Assembly (NCBI GenBank): GCA_032718475.1
Contig: JAUCBJ010008661.1
Span: 1-64,000 of the forward strand
Source: Nemertoderma westbladi
Lineage: Eukaryota; Xenacoelomorpha; Nemertodermatida; Nemertodermatidae
Reading direction: 5' to 3'
Length of the DNA stretch: 64,000 nucleotides
Positions 11,501-25,000 of the stretch are shown in pieces. Numbering within the stretch: the first letter of the stretch is position 1; each line of letters begins with the position of its first letter. The position numbers and the translations under genes were made by a program. The notes beneath the pieces are model-generated. The model made no database searches, was not told the origin of the DNA, and saw only the letters and a program-made list of their open reading frames with translations.

Positions 11501-13285
11501 GTATACCATGGTTTACGTATAGTTAGTTAGTTAGTATACCATGGTTTACGTATAGTTAGTTAGTTAGTATACCAGGGTTTACGTATAGTTAGTTAGTTAG
11601 TATACCATGGTTTACGTATAGTTAGTAAGATGGTTTAAGTATAGTTAGTTAGTTAGTATACCATGGTTTACGTATAGTTAGTTAGTTAGTATACCATGGT
11701 TTACGTATAGTTAGTTAGTTAGTATACCATGGTTTACGTATAGTTAGTTAGTTAGTATGCCATGGTTTACGTATAGTTAGTAAGATGGTTTAAGTATAGT
11801 TAGTTAGTTAGTATACCATGGTTTACGTATAGTTAGTTAGTTAGTATGCCATGGTTTACGTATAGTTAGTAAGATGGTTTAAGTATAGTTAGTTAGTTAG
11901 TATACCATGGTTTACGTATAGTTAGTTAGTTAGTATACCATGGTTTACGTATAGTTAGTTAGTTAGTATACCAGGGTTTACGTATAGTTAGTTAGTTAGT
12001 ATACCATGGTTTACGTATAGTTAGTAAGATGGTTTAAGTATAGTTAGTTAGTTAGTATACCATGGTTTACGTATAGTTAGTAAGATGGTTTAAGTATAGT
12101 TAGTTAGTTAGTATACCATGGTTTACGTATAGTTAGTTAGTTAGTATGCCATGGTTTACGTATAGTTAGTAAGATGGTTTAAGTATAGTTAGTTAGTTAG
12201 TATACCATGGTTTACGTATAGTTAGTTAGTTAGTATACCATGGTTTACGTATAGTTAGTTAGTTAGTATGCCATGGTTTACGTATAGTTAGTTAGTTAGT
12301 ATGCCATGGTTTACGTATAGTTAGTTAGTTAGTATGCCATGGTTTACGTATAGTTAGTAAGATGGTTTACGTACAGTTAGTTAGTTAGTATACCATGGTT
12401 TACGTATAGTTAGTAAGATGGTTTAAGTATAGTTAGTTAGTTAGTATACCATGGTTTACGTATAGTTAGTTAGTTAGTATACCATGGTTTACGTATAGTC
12501 AGTAAGTTAGTATACCATGGTTTACGTATAGTTAGTTAGTTAGTATGCCATGGTTTACGTATAGTTAGTAAGATGGTTTAAGTATAGTTAGTTAGTTAGT
12601 ATACCATGGTTTACGTATAGTTAGTTAGTTAGTATGCCATGGTTTACGTATAGTTAGTAAGATGGTTTAAGTATAGTTAGTTAGTTAGTATACCATGGTT
12701 TACGTATAGTTAGTTAGTTAGTATACCATGGTTTACGTATAGTTAGTTAGTTAGTATACCAGGGTTTACGTATAGTTAGTTAGTTAGTATACCATGGTTT
12801 ACGTATAGTTAGTAAGATGGTTTAAGTATAGTTAGTTAGTTAGTATACCATGGTTTACGTATAGTTAGTAAGATGGTTTAAGTATAGTTAGTTAGTTAGT
12901 ATACCATGGTTTACGTATAGTTAGTTAGTTAGTATGCCATGGTTTACGTATAGTTAGTAAGATGGTTTAAGTATAGTTAGTTAGTTAGTATACCATGGTT
13001 TACGTATAGTTAGTTAGTTAGTATACCAGGGTTTACGTATAGTTAGTTAGTTAGTATACCATGGTTTACGTATAGTTAGTTAGTTAGTATGCCATGGTTT
13101 ACGTATAGTTAGTAAGATGGTTTAAGTATAGTTAGTTAGTTAGTATACCATGGTTTACGTATAGTTAGTTAGTTAGTATGCCATGGTTTACGTATAGTTA
13201 GTTAGTTAGTATACCATGGTTTACGTATAGTTAGTTAGTTAGTATACCATGGTTTACATATAGTTAGTAAGATGGTTTAAGTATT
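5586..13285 (+). repeat. 33-bp satellite, array 1
   Basis: About 7.7 kb of a unit made of TTTACGTATAGTTAG, further GTTA copies and TATACCATGG. The main unit is 33 bp (three TTAG-type steps). A 23-bp variant ends GTTAGTAAGATGG and a 37-bp variant has one extra GTTA. ATACCATGG alternates with ATGCCATGG and ATACCAGGG. The unit contains the palindromes ACCATGGT and TACGTA and the dyad TATAC...GTATA. Larger periodicities of about 1,383 bp (6174 to 7557) and 1,867 bp (9313 to 11180; 10504 to 12371) show segmental amplification. No coding potential: TAG stops are frequent. Confidence 0.98.
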
Positions 13286-15995
13286 TTTAATTTAATTTAA
13301 TTTCATACACAAACAAAATATAGTTTGGGACACCGTAATTAATGTGCACAAATCGACCACCTAAACTATAAAATAACAAAAGCACAGACTGAAACAGAAA
13401 CAAGACAAAATATTGGTAATATGTAAGTGTATTAAACCCTAACCAACAAACTAAGAGAAGAATCATGCAGTGGCAGCAAAATTTATAATATTATCTAGTT
13501 CAAGAGAGTCAAAACCGGGAACACTAGCGTTATTTAACCGACAATTAATAAGTTCTTGTAACAAAGGAACCCGCCATTCATTACCAACAGGCACATGTGC
13601 ATAACTCAAACTATTAGCAAACCTTGGGACCAGAGAACGTAAATTATATATGTTACACCGGTTACCAATATTTCGTAAATTTGTGCCCGAACGAGTCCTA
13701 CAATCAAAAACGCACAGTTCAGCCAAAAATCGTATAATACGTTTATTAGATGTGAGTAAAGAGTTAACAAATTTAACATAACGAGTTTGCAACATTACGC
13801 ACGGATGCTTAAAAGGTACCAAATTCTCTACAATAAATCTATGTGTATTGTAAGGTAATCTGAATATTAATCTAATATTAATATTCCACGATGTATAAAT
13901 TCTAGATGTACTGTCTGAAAAAAGGTCCCATAGATTACTCCCAAAAAGACAAGTTGCGTAAATCCGCTGGATATCGCACAATAAATAAGGATCAGAAAAA
14001 TAAAACTCTTGTCTTAGTGCATTTAATTTACCTATTAATTGGCCGCGTTTTTTCAGTACATCAGACACCATACTATTGCGAAAATCAAAAACATGCCCCA
14101 AATGAACTGCCTCACGAACCCATGGCAAATCGTGACCATTTAAATGTATTCTGGCAGCAGGTTCCCTCCAACGCGTCGAGTTGCTGAATGCAATACATTT
14201 CGATTTAGACTTCTCTGGAGTTACATTTGTACTGAAAACTAAATCATTATCTTGTGCAAATCTTTCGCATAATGAAACCATAAACTGAAGGCCGCACAGA
14301 GATGGGCACAGCAAGAAAATATCATCCGCGTATGCTAGTGCACCCAAGAAATAAGTGCCTATCCAGCATCCTACACCTGCCTCACGCAGACGCACAAGGA
14401 GCGAGTTGAGAAGAATGCAAAACAGAATTGGCGAGGCCACAGATCCCTGTTTTACACCATTAGAAATACCGAAAGGAGACGATAAAGTTTCATTCCAACG
14501 GACACAACAGGATTGATTGGAATATATCCACAGTAGGGTACGTAGGAATAACGGAGAGAAACCCTTTTTGATCAGTTCCAAGAATAGTTTACACCACTCG
14601 ACCATATCGAATGCCTTTGTGAGGTCAAGTAGACTCCCATATACTGGTGTATTGTACCTGGAGTAATGACCAATCACCTCTGAGGCCACCCACGAGCACT
14701 GGCTTGTCCCCGTACCAGACTGAAAACCGAACTGCAGCTCATCCAATGAAAGGCATTCAGATTGTGACAGCAACATTACCCATTCAAATAGTTTGATTAA
14801 CAATGATGACAAAGCTATTGCACGGTAGTTACTAGAGACGGCTTGATCACCCAGCTTATCTTTAATTAAAGGTAATATAACGCAAGTCAGAAGAAATTGA
14901 GGTACAAAACCATGAACAAGAAACAAGTTAAATAACCTAACTAATTGCTCTCTAAATTCCGGGCCCGCATTGATTAAGCAGTCCGAATCAAATCCAAAGG
15001 CTACATCTGTCTTAGAACTTTTAAGCTTATTCATAGCCTCCCAAACTAGCTCTGAAGTTATAAGCGGCAATGCATCCCTATCACAACTGTCCAATTTCTC
15101 ATGAATCTGCTGCCGTAAACCTTCCAAATTTGAGTTATAAGGTTGATTAAACAATGTGGAGTAAATTGAAGCAAAGCGATCAGCTATTGACTGTCAGTCA
15201 ACACAGTCATCTATTCTAGAACTAACTACAGGCGACACCCGACGCAGCTTCTTAATCTCCTCGAATATCTGTTGATTGTTTCTCAAACAGGCTTGCAGTA
15301 ATTTGTCTCGCTGAATGTTATCAGAAGCGCGTTTCAACCGTCGCACAGCATATTTAAACTGAGCCCTTGTAACTCTACGCATATGAAATAGATGTGCATT
15401 TTGAGAAACATTCGGACACCCAGCAGACACCCAGACACTATGCCAAAAGATAGACTCGTCACGGAAAGGTTTAACATTTTCATTCCAACCTGGGAGCATA
15501 GGCCTATCAAATGTACCAGCACCATTCTTAACATTTCTATTAGATAAACAGTCTACTGCACAACTTTCAATAACTTGCAATAAATCAAGTGCGTACTTTT
15601 CAATATCTAATTTATGATTTACTTCTGCACAAAACAAATTATTACAAGAGAAACATCCACCCAAATCGGTGCTGTCCATGTCGTTAATCATAGCACTAAG
15701 TTTATTACGAAACTCTTGCTGTTGATCTAGGGTGGCTCGCTTAAAACGAACTTTTTCTTTCATATCTGTTTTTTGATTTATGTTCATCGATATACTCGGG
15801 TCATGTGACAAATTACTATGTAATTCAAATTTTAGAAAAATTGGCGAGTGAAGCGATAAGTTTGAACCAGAGTGCACGACACCGGCCTCAGTAATATTAT
15901 CAAAAAATACAGTGGAACCAATAAAGTGATCTAACGTAGAGTGATGCCAAGTATTATCCGTAAACGACGAATAAGTAAAATCTACAGGAAAAAAG
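13286..15995 (-). mobile_element. 5'-truncated LINE inserted in the satellite
   Basis: Satellite resumes on both sides, so the element inserted into an existing array. On the minus strand it starts inside the endonuclease domain near 15995 and ends with an (AAATT)n-type tail at 13286-13310. 5' truncation and a short simple-repeat tail are hallmarks of target-primed reverse transcription. Its protein is described separately. No clear target-site duplication can be read because the target is itself repetitive. Confidence 0.9.
13463..15995 (-). pseudogene. LINE endonuclease C-terminus plus reverse transcriptase
   Basis: One frame is open from about 15995 to 13463 except for a single TGA at 15194-15196. 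The first ~40 residues are the end of an APE endonuclease (TWHHSTLDHFIGS, then NLSLHSPI, where most relatives have SDHSPI). After a ~230-residue linker comes the RT: YRAIALSSLLIKLFEW, LLDLTKAFDMVEW, GVKQGSVASPILF and the catalytic AYADD (14321-14332). A cysteine-containing C-terminal region ends at 13463. Style is CR1/L2/Jockey-like rather than RTE. The lone stop, with no frameshift, marks a young copy. Upstream residues of the endonuclease were lost by 5' truncation. Confidence 0.88.
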
Positions 15996-16008
15996 CTTAG
16001 TTAGTTAG

Positions 16009-19000
16009 CTAGTTAAAGAATAGTTAGTTAGTTAGTATACCAGGGTTTACGTATGGTTAGTTAGTTAGTATACCATGGTTTACGTACAGTTAGTTAGTTA
16101 GTTTACCATGGTTTACATATAGTTAGTAAGATGGTTTAAGTATAGTTAGTTAGTTAGTATACCATGGTTTACGTATAGTTAGTTAGTTAGTATGCCATGG
16201 TTTACGTATAGTTAGTAAGATGGTTTAAGTATAGTTAGTTAGTTAGTATACCATGGTTTACGTATAGTTAGTTAGTTAGTATACCATTGTTTACGTATAG
16301 TTAGTTAGTTAGTATACCATGGTTTACGTATAGTTAGTAAGATGGTTTAAGTATAGTTAGTTAGTTAGTATACCAGGGATTACGTATAGTTAGTTAGTTA
16401 GTATACCAGGGTTTACGTATAGTTAGTTAGTTAGTATACCATGGTTTACGTACAGTTAGTTAGTTAGTATACCATGGTTTACGTATAGTTAGTTAGTTTG
16501 TATACCATGGTTTACGTATAGTTAGTAAGTTAGTATACCATGGTTTACGTATAGTTAGTAAGATGGTTTAAGTATAGTTAGTTAGTTAGTATACCATGGT
16601 TTACGTACAGTTAGTTAGTTAGTATACCATGGTTTACGTATAGTTAGTAAGATGGTTTAAGTATAGTTAGTTAGTTAGTATACCATGGTTTACGTATAGT
16701 TAGTTAGTTAGTATACCAGGGTTTAAGTATAGTTAGTTAGTTAGTATACCAGGGTTTACGTATAGTTAGTTAGTTAGTATACCAGGGGTTAAGTATAGTT
16801 AGTTAGTTAGTATACCATGGTTTACGTACAGTTAGTTAGTTAGTATACCAGGGTTTACATATAGTTAGTTAGTTAGTATACCAGGGTTTACGTATAGTTA
16901 GTTAGTTAGTATACCAGGGTTTACGTATAGTTAGTTAGTTAGTATACCAGGGTTTACGTATAGTTAGTTAGTTAGTATACCAGGGTTTACGTATTTATAT
17001 TATTATTTAAGTTTTTTTTACTTTTTTACTTTACTTTTATAGTTAGTTAGTTAGTATACCAGGGTTTACGTATAGTTAGTTAGTTAGTATACCAGGGTTT
17101 ACGTATAGTTAGTTAGTTAGTATACCATGGTTTACGTACAGTTAGTTAGTTAGTATACCATGGTTTACGTATAGTTAGTTAGTTTGTATACCATGGTTTA
17201 CGTATAGTTAGTAAGTTAGTATACCATGGTTTACGTATAGTTAGTAAGATGGTTTAAGTATAGTTAGTTAGTTAGTATACCAGGGTTTACATATAGTTAG
17301 TTAGTTAGTATACCATGGTTTACGTACAGTTAGTTAGTTAGTATACCATGGTTTACGTATAGTTAGTAAGATGGTTTAAGTATAGTTAGTTAGTTAGTAT
17401 ACCAGGGTTTACGTATAGTTAGTTAGTTAGTATACCATGGTTTACGTATAGTTAGTTAGTTAGTTTACCATGGTTTACATATAGTTAGTAAGATGGTTTA
17501 AGTATAGTTAGTTAGTTAGTATACCATGGTTTACGTATAGTTAGTTAGTTAGTATACCAGTGTTTACGTATAGTTAGTTAGTTAGTATACCATGGTTTAC
17601 ATATAGTTAGTAAGATGGTTTAAGTATAGTTAGTTAGTTAGTATACCAGGGTTAACGTATAGTTAGTTAGTTAGTATACCATGGTTTACGTATAGTTAGT
17701 TAGTTAGTATACCATGGTTTTCATATAGTTAGTAAGATGGTTTAAGTATAGATAGTTAGTTAGTATACCAGGGTTTACGTATAGTTAGTTAGTTAGTATA
17801 CCATGGTTTACATATAGTTAGTAAGATGGTTTAAGTATAGTTAGTTAGTTAGTATACCAGGGTTTACGTATAGTTAGTTAGTTAGTATACCAGGGTTTAC
17901 GTATAGTTAGTAAGTTAGTATACCATGGTTTACGTATAGTTAGTTAGTTAGTATACCAGGGTTTACGTATAGTTAGTTAGTTAGTATACCAGGGTTTATG
18001 TATAGTTAGTTAGTTAGTATACCATGGTTTACGTATAGTTAGTAAGATGGTTTAAGTATAGTTAGTAAGATGGTTTAAGTATTGTTAGTTAGTTAGTATA
18101 CCATGGTTTACGTATAGTTAGTTAGATAGTATACCATGGTTTACGTATAGTTAGTTAGTTAGTATACCATGGTTTACGTATAGTTAGTTAGTTAGTATAC
18201 CAGGGTTTAAGTATAGTTAGTTAGTTAGTATACCATGGTTTACGTATAGTTAGTTAGTTAGTATACCATGGTTTACATATAGTTAGTTAGTTAGTTTACC
18301 ATGGTTTTCATATAGTTAGTTAGTTAGTTTACCATGGTTTTCATATAGTTAGTAAGATGGTTTAAGTATAGTTAGTTAGTTAGTATACCAGGGTTTACGT
18401 ATAGTTAGTTAGTTAGTATACCAGGGTTTACGTATAGTTAGTAAGTTAGTATACCATGGTTTACGTATAGTTAGTTAGTTAGTATACCAGGGTTTACGTA
18501 TAGTTAGTTAGTTAGTATACCAGGGTTTACGTATAGTTAGTTAGTTAGTATACCATGGTTTACGTATAGTTAGTAAGATGGTTTAAGTATTGTTAGTTAG
18601 TTAGTATACCATGGTTTACGTATAGTTAGTTAGTTAGTATACCATGGTTTACATATAGTTAGTAAGATGGTTTACGTATAGTTAGTTAGTTAGTATACCA
18701 TGGTTTACGTATAGTTAGTAAGATGGTTTAAGTATAGTTAGTTAGTTAGTATACCATGGTTTACGTATAGTTAGTTAGTTAGTATACCATGGTTTACGTA
18801 TAGTTAGTTAGTTAGTATACCAGGGTTTAAGTATAGTTAGTTAGTTAGTATACCATGGTTTACGTATAGTTAGTTAGTTAGTATACCATGGTTTACGTAT
18901 AGTTAGTTAGTTAGTATACCAGGGTTTAAGTATAGTTAGTTAGTTAGTATACCAGGGTTTACGTATAGTTAGTTAGTTAGTATACCATGGTTTTCATATA

Positions 19001-22000
19001 GTTAGTAAGATGGTTTACGTATAGTTAGTTAGTTAGTATACCATGGTTTACGTATAGTTAGTTAGTTAGTATACCATGGTTTTCATATAGTTAGTAAGAT
19101 GGTTTACGTATAGTTAGTTAGTTAGTATACCATGGTTTACGTATAGTTAGTAAGATGGTTTAAGTATAGTTAGTTAGTTAGTATACCAGGGTTTACGTAT
19201 AGTTAGTTAGTTAGTATACCAGGGTTTACGTATAGTTAGTTAGTTAGTATACCATGGTTTACGTATAGTTAGTAGGATGGTTTAAGTATAGTTAGTTAGT
19301 TAGTATACCAGGGTTTAGGTATAGTTAGTTAGTTAGTATACCAGGGTTTACGTATAGTTAGTTAGTTAGTATACCATGGTTTACGTATAGTTAGTAGGAT
19401 GGTTTAAGTATAGTTAGTTAGTTAGTATACCAGGGTTTAAGTATAGTTAGTTAGTTAGTATACCAGGGTTTTCATATAGTTAGTAAGATGGTTTACGTAT
19501 AGTTAGTTAGTTAGTATACCATGGTTTACGTATAGTTAGTTAGTTAGTATACCAGGATTTAAGTATAGTTAGTTAGTTAGTATACCATGGTTTTCATATA
19601 GTTAGTAAGATGGTTTAAGTATAGTTAGTTAGTTAGTATACCATGGTTTACGTATAGTTAGTTAGTTAGTATACCATGGTTTACGTACAGTTAGTTAGTT
19701 AGTATACCAGGGTTTAAGTATAGTTAGTTAGTTAGTATACCATGGTTTACGTATAGTTAGTTAGTTAGTATACCAGGGTTTACGTATAGTTAGTTAGTTA
19801 GTATACCATGGTTTACGTATAGTTAGTTAGTTAGTATACCAGGGTTTAAGTATAGTTAGTTAGTTAGTATACCATGGTTTACGTATAGTTAGTTAGTTAG
19901 TATACCAGGGTTTACGTATAGTTAGTTAGTTAGTATACCATGGTTTACGTATAGTTAGTTAGTTAGTATACCAGAGTTTACGTATAGTTAGTTAGTTAGT
20001 ATACCAGGGTTTAAGTATAGTTAGTTAGTTAGTATACCATGGTTTACGTATAGTTAGTTAGTTAGTATACCATGGTTTAAGTATAGTTAGTAAGATGGTT
20101 TAAGTATAGTTAGTTAGTTAGTATACCATGGTTTAAGTATAGTTAGTTAGTTAGTATACCATGGTTTACGTATAGTTAGTTAGTTAGTATACCATGGTTT
20201 ACGTATAGTTAGTTAGTTAGTATACCAGGGTTTACGTATAGTTAGTTAGTTAGTATACCATGGTTTACGTATAGTTAGTTAGTTAGTATACCATGGTTTA
20301 CGTATAGTTAGTTAGTTAGTATACCATGGTTTACGTATAGTTAGTTAGTTAGTATACTATGGTTAGTATACCATGGTTTACGTATAGTTAGTTAGTTAGT
20401 TAGTATACCATGGTTTACGTATAGCTAGTTAGTTAGTATACCAGTATACTATGTATACCAGTATACCAGTATACTATGGTTAGTATACCATGGTTTACGT
20501 ATAGTTAGTTAGTTAGTATACCAGTATACTATGTATACCAGTATACCAGTATACTATGGTTAGTATACCATGGTTTACGTATAGTTAGTTAATTAGTATA
20601 CCATGGTTTACGTATAGTTAGTTAGTTAGTATACCAGGGTTTAAGTATAGTTAGTTAGTTAGTATACCGTGGTTTACGTATAGTTAGTTAGTTAGTATAC
20701 CATGGTTTACGTATAGTTAGTTAGTTAGTATACCATGGTTTACGTATAGTTAGTAAGATGGTTTAAGTATAGTTAGTTAGTTAGTATACCATGGTTTACG
20801 TATAGTTAGTAAGATGGTTTAAGTATAGTTAGTTAGTTAGTATACCATGGTTTACGTATAGTTAGTTAGTTAGTATACCATGGTTAGTATACCATGGTTT
20901 ACGTATAGTTAGTAAGTTAGTATACCATGGTTTACGTATAGTTAGTTAGTTAGTATACCATGGTTTACGTATAGTTAGTTAGTTAGTATACCATGGTTAG
21001 TATACCATGGTTTAAGTATAGTTAGTTAGTTAGTATACCATGGTTTACGTATAGTTAGTAAGTTAGTATACCATGGTTTACGTATAGTTAGTTAGTTAGT
21101 TAGTTAGTATACCATGGTTTACGTATAGTTAGTTAGTTAGTATACCATGGTTAGTATACCATGGTTTACGTATAGTTAGTTAGTTAGTATACCAGGGTTT
21201 ACGTATAGTTAGTTAGTTAGTATATCAGGGTTTACGTATAGTTAGTTAGTTAGTATACCAGGGTTTACGTATAGTTAGTTAGTTAGTATACCAGGGTTTA
21301 CGTATAGTTAGTTAGTTAGTATACCAGGGTTTACGTATAGTTAGTTAGTTAGTATACCAGGGTTTACGTATAGTTAGTTAGTTAGTATACCAGGGTTTAC
21401 GTATAGTTAGTTAGTTAGTATACCAGGGTTTACGTATAGTTAGTTAGTTAGTATACCAGGATTTACGTATAGTTAGTTAGTTAGTATACCAGGGTTTACG
21501 TATAGTTAGTTAGTTAGTATACCATGGTTTACGTACAGTTAGTTAGTTAGTATACCATGGTTTACGTATAGTTAGTAAGTTAGTATACCATGGTTTACGT
21601 ATAGTTAGTTAGTTAGTTAGTTAGTATACCATGGTTTACGTATAGTTAGTTAGTTAGTATACCATGGTTAGTATACCATGGTTTACGTATAGTTAGTTAG
21701 TTAGTATACCAGGGTTTACGTATAGTTAGTTAGTTAGTATACCAGGGTTTACGTATAGTTAGTTAGTTAGTATACCAGGGTTTACGTATAGTTAGTTAGT
21801 TAGTATACCAGGGTTTACGTATAGTTAGTTAGTTAGTATACCAGGGTTTACGTATAGTTAGTTAGTTAGTATACCAGGGTTTACGTATAGTTAGTTAGTT
21901 AGTATACCAGGGTTTACGTATAGTTAGTTAGTTAGTATACCAGGGTTTACGTATAGTTAGTTAGTTAGTATACCAGGGTTTACGTATAGTTAGTTAGTTA

Positions 22001-25000
22001 GTATACCATGGTTTACGTACAGTTAGTTAGTTAGTATACCATGGTTTACGTATAGTTAGTTAGTTTGTATACCATGGTTTACGTATAGTTAGTAAGTTAG
22101 TATACCATGGTTTACGTATAGTTAGTAAGATGGTTTAAGTATAGTTAGTTAGTTAGTATACCAGGGTTTACATATAGTTAGTTAGTTAGTATACCATGGT
22201 TTACGTACAGTTAGTTAGTTAGTATACCATGGTTTACGTATAGTTAGTAAGATGGTTTAAGTATAGTTAGTTAGTTAGTATACCAGGGTTTACGTATAGT
22301 TAGTTAGTTAGTATACCATGGTTTACGTATAGTTAGTTAGTTAGTTTACCATGGTTTACATATAGTTAGTAAGATGGTTTAAGTATAGTTAGTTAGTTAG
22401 TATACCATGGTTTACGTATAGTTAGTTAGTTAGTATACCAGTGTTTACGTATAGTTAGTTAGTTAGTATACCATGGTTTACATATAGTTAGTAAGATGGT
22501 TTAAGTATAGTTAGTTAGTTAGTATACCAGGGTTAACGTATAGTTAGTTAGTTAGTATACCATGGTTTACGTATAGTTAGTTAGTTAGTATACCATGGTT
22601 TTCATATAGTTAGTAAGATGGTTTAAGTATAGTTAGTTAGTTAGTATACCAGGGTTTACGTATAGTTAGTTAGTTAGTATACCATGGTTTACATATAGTT
22701 AGTAAGATGGTTTAAGTATAGTTAGTTAGTTAGTATACCAGGGTTTACGTATAGTTAGTTAGTTAGTATACCAGGGTTTACGTATAGTTAGTAAGTTAGT
22801 ATACCATGGTTTACGTATAGTTAGTTAGTTAGTATACCAGGGTTTACGTATAGTTAGTTAGTTAGTATACCAGGGTTTATGTATAGTTAGTTAGTTAGTA
22901 TACCATGGTTTACGTATAGTTAGTAAGATGGTTTAAGTATAGTTAGTAAGATGGTTTAAGTATTGTTAGTTAGTTAGTATACCATGGTTTACGTATAGTT
23001 AGTTAGATAGTATACCATGGTTTACGTATAGTTAGTTAGTTAGTATACCATGGTTTACGTATAGTTAGTTAGTTAGTATACCAGGGTTTAAGTATAGTTA
23101 GTTAGTTAGTATACCATGGTTTACGTATAGTTAGTTAGTTAGTATACCATGGTTTACATATAGTTAGTTAGTTAGTTTACCATGGTTTTCATATAGTTAG
23201 TTAGTTAGTTTACCATGGTTTTCATATAGTTAGTAAGATGGTTTAAGTATAGTTAGTTAGTTAGTATACCAGGGTTTACGTATAGTTAGTTAGTTAGTAT
23301 ACCAGGGTTTACGTATAGTTAGTAAGTTAGTATACCATGGTTTACGTATAGTTAGTTAGTTAGTATACCAGGGTTTACGTATAGTTAGTTAGTTAGTATA
23401 CCAGGGTTTACGTATAGTTAGTTAGTTAGTATACCATGGTTTACGTATAGTTAGTAAGATGGTTTAAGTATTGTTAGTTAGTTAGTATACCATGGTTTAC
23501 GTATAGTTAGTTAGTTAGTATACCATGGTTTACATATAGTTAGTAAGATGGTTTACGTATAGTTAGTTAGTTAGTATACCATGGTTTACGTATAGTTAGT
23601 AAGATGGTTTAAGTATAGTTAGTTAGTTAGTATACCATGGTTTACGTATAGTTAGTTAGTTAGTATACCATGGTTTACGTATAGTTAGTTAGTTAGTATA
23701 CCAGGGTTTAAGTATAGTTAGTTAGTTAGTATACCATGGTTTACGTATAGTTAGTTAGTTAGTATACCATGGTTTACGTATAGTTAGTTAGTTAGTATAC
23801 CAGGGTTTAAGTATAGTTAGTTAGTTAGTATACCAGGGTTTACGTATAGTTAGTTAGTTAGTATACCATGGTTTTCATATAGTTAGTAAGATGGTTTACG
23901 TATAGTTAGTTAGTTAGTATACCATGGTTTACGTATAGTTAGTTAGTTAGTATACCATGGTTTTCATATAGTTAGTAAGATGGTTTACGTATAGTTAGTT
24001 AGTTAGTATACCATGGTTTACGTATAGTTAGTAAGATGGTTTAAGTATAGTTAGTTAGTTAGTATACCAGGGTTTACGTATAGTTAGTTAGTTAGTATAC
24101 CAGGGTTTACGTATAGTTAGTTAGTTAGTATACCATGGTTTACGTATAGTTAGTAGGATGGTTTAAGTATAGTTAGTTAGTTAGTATACCAGGGTTTACG
24201 TATAGTTAGTTAGTTAGTATACCAGGGTTTACGTATAGTTAGTTAGTTAGTATACCATGGTTTACGTATAGTTAGTAGGATGGTTTAAGTATAGTTAGTT
24301 AGTTAGTATACCAGGGTTTAAGTATAGTTAGTTAGTTAGTATACCAGGGTTTTCATATAGTTAGTAAGATGGTTTACGTATAGTTAGTTAGTTAGTATAC
24401 CATGGTTTACGTATAGTTAGTTAGTTAGTATACCAGGGTTTAAGTATAGTTAGTTAGTTAGTATACCATGGTTTTCATATAGTTAGTAAGATGGTTTAAG
24501 TATAGTTAGTTAGTTAGTATACCATGGTTTACGTATAGTTAGTTAGTTAGTATACCATGGTTTACGTACAGTTAGTTAGTTAGTATACCAGGGTTTAAGT
24601 ATAGTTAGTTAGTTAGTATACCATGGTTTACGTATAGTTAGTTAGTTAGTATACCAGGGTTTACGTATAGTTAGTTAGTTAGTATACCATGGTTTACGTA
24701 TAGTTAGTTAGTTAGTATACCAGGGTTTAAGTATAGTTAGTTAGTTAGTATACCATGGTTTACGTATAGTTAGTTAGTTAGTATACCAGGGTTTACGTAT
24801 AGTTAGTTAGTTAGTATACCATGGTTTACGTATAGTTAGTTAGTTAGTATACCAGAGTTTACGTATAGTTAGTTAGTTAGTATACCAGGGTTTAAGTATA
24901 GTTAGTTAGTTAGTATACCATGGTTTACGTATAGTTAGTTAGTTAGTATACCATGGTTTAAGTATAGTTAGTAAGATGGTTTAAGTATAGTTAGTTAGTT

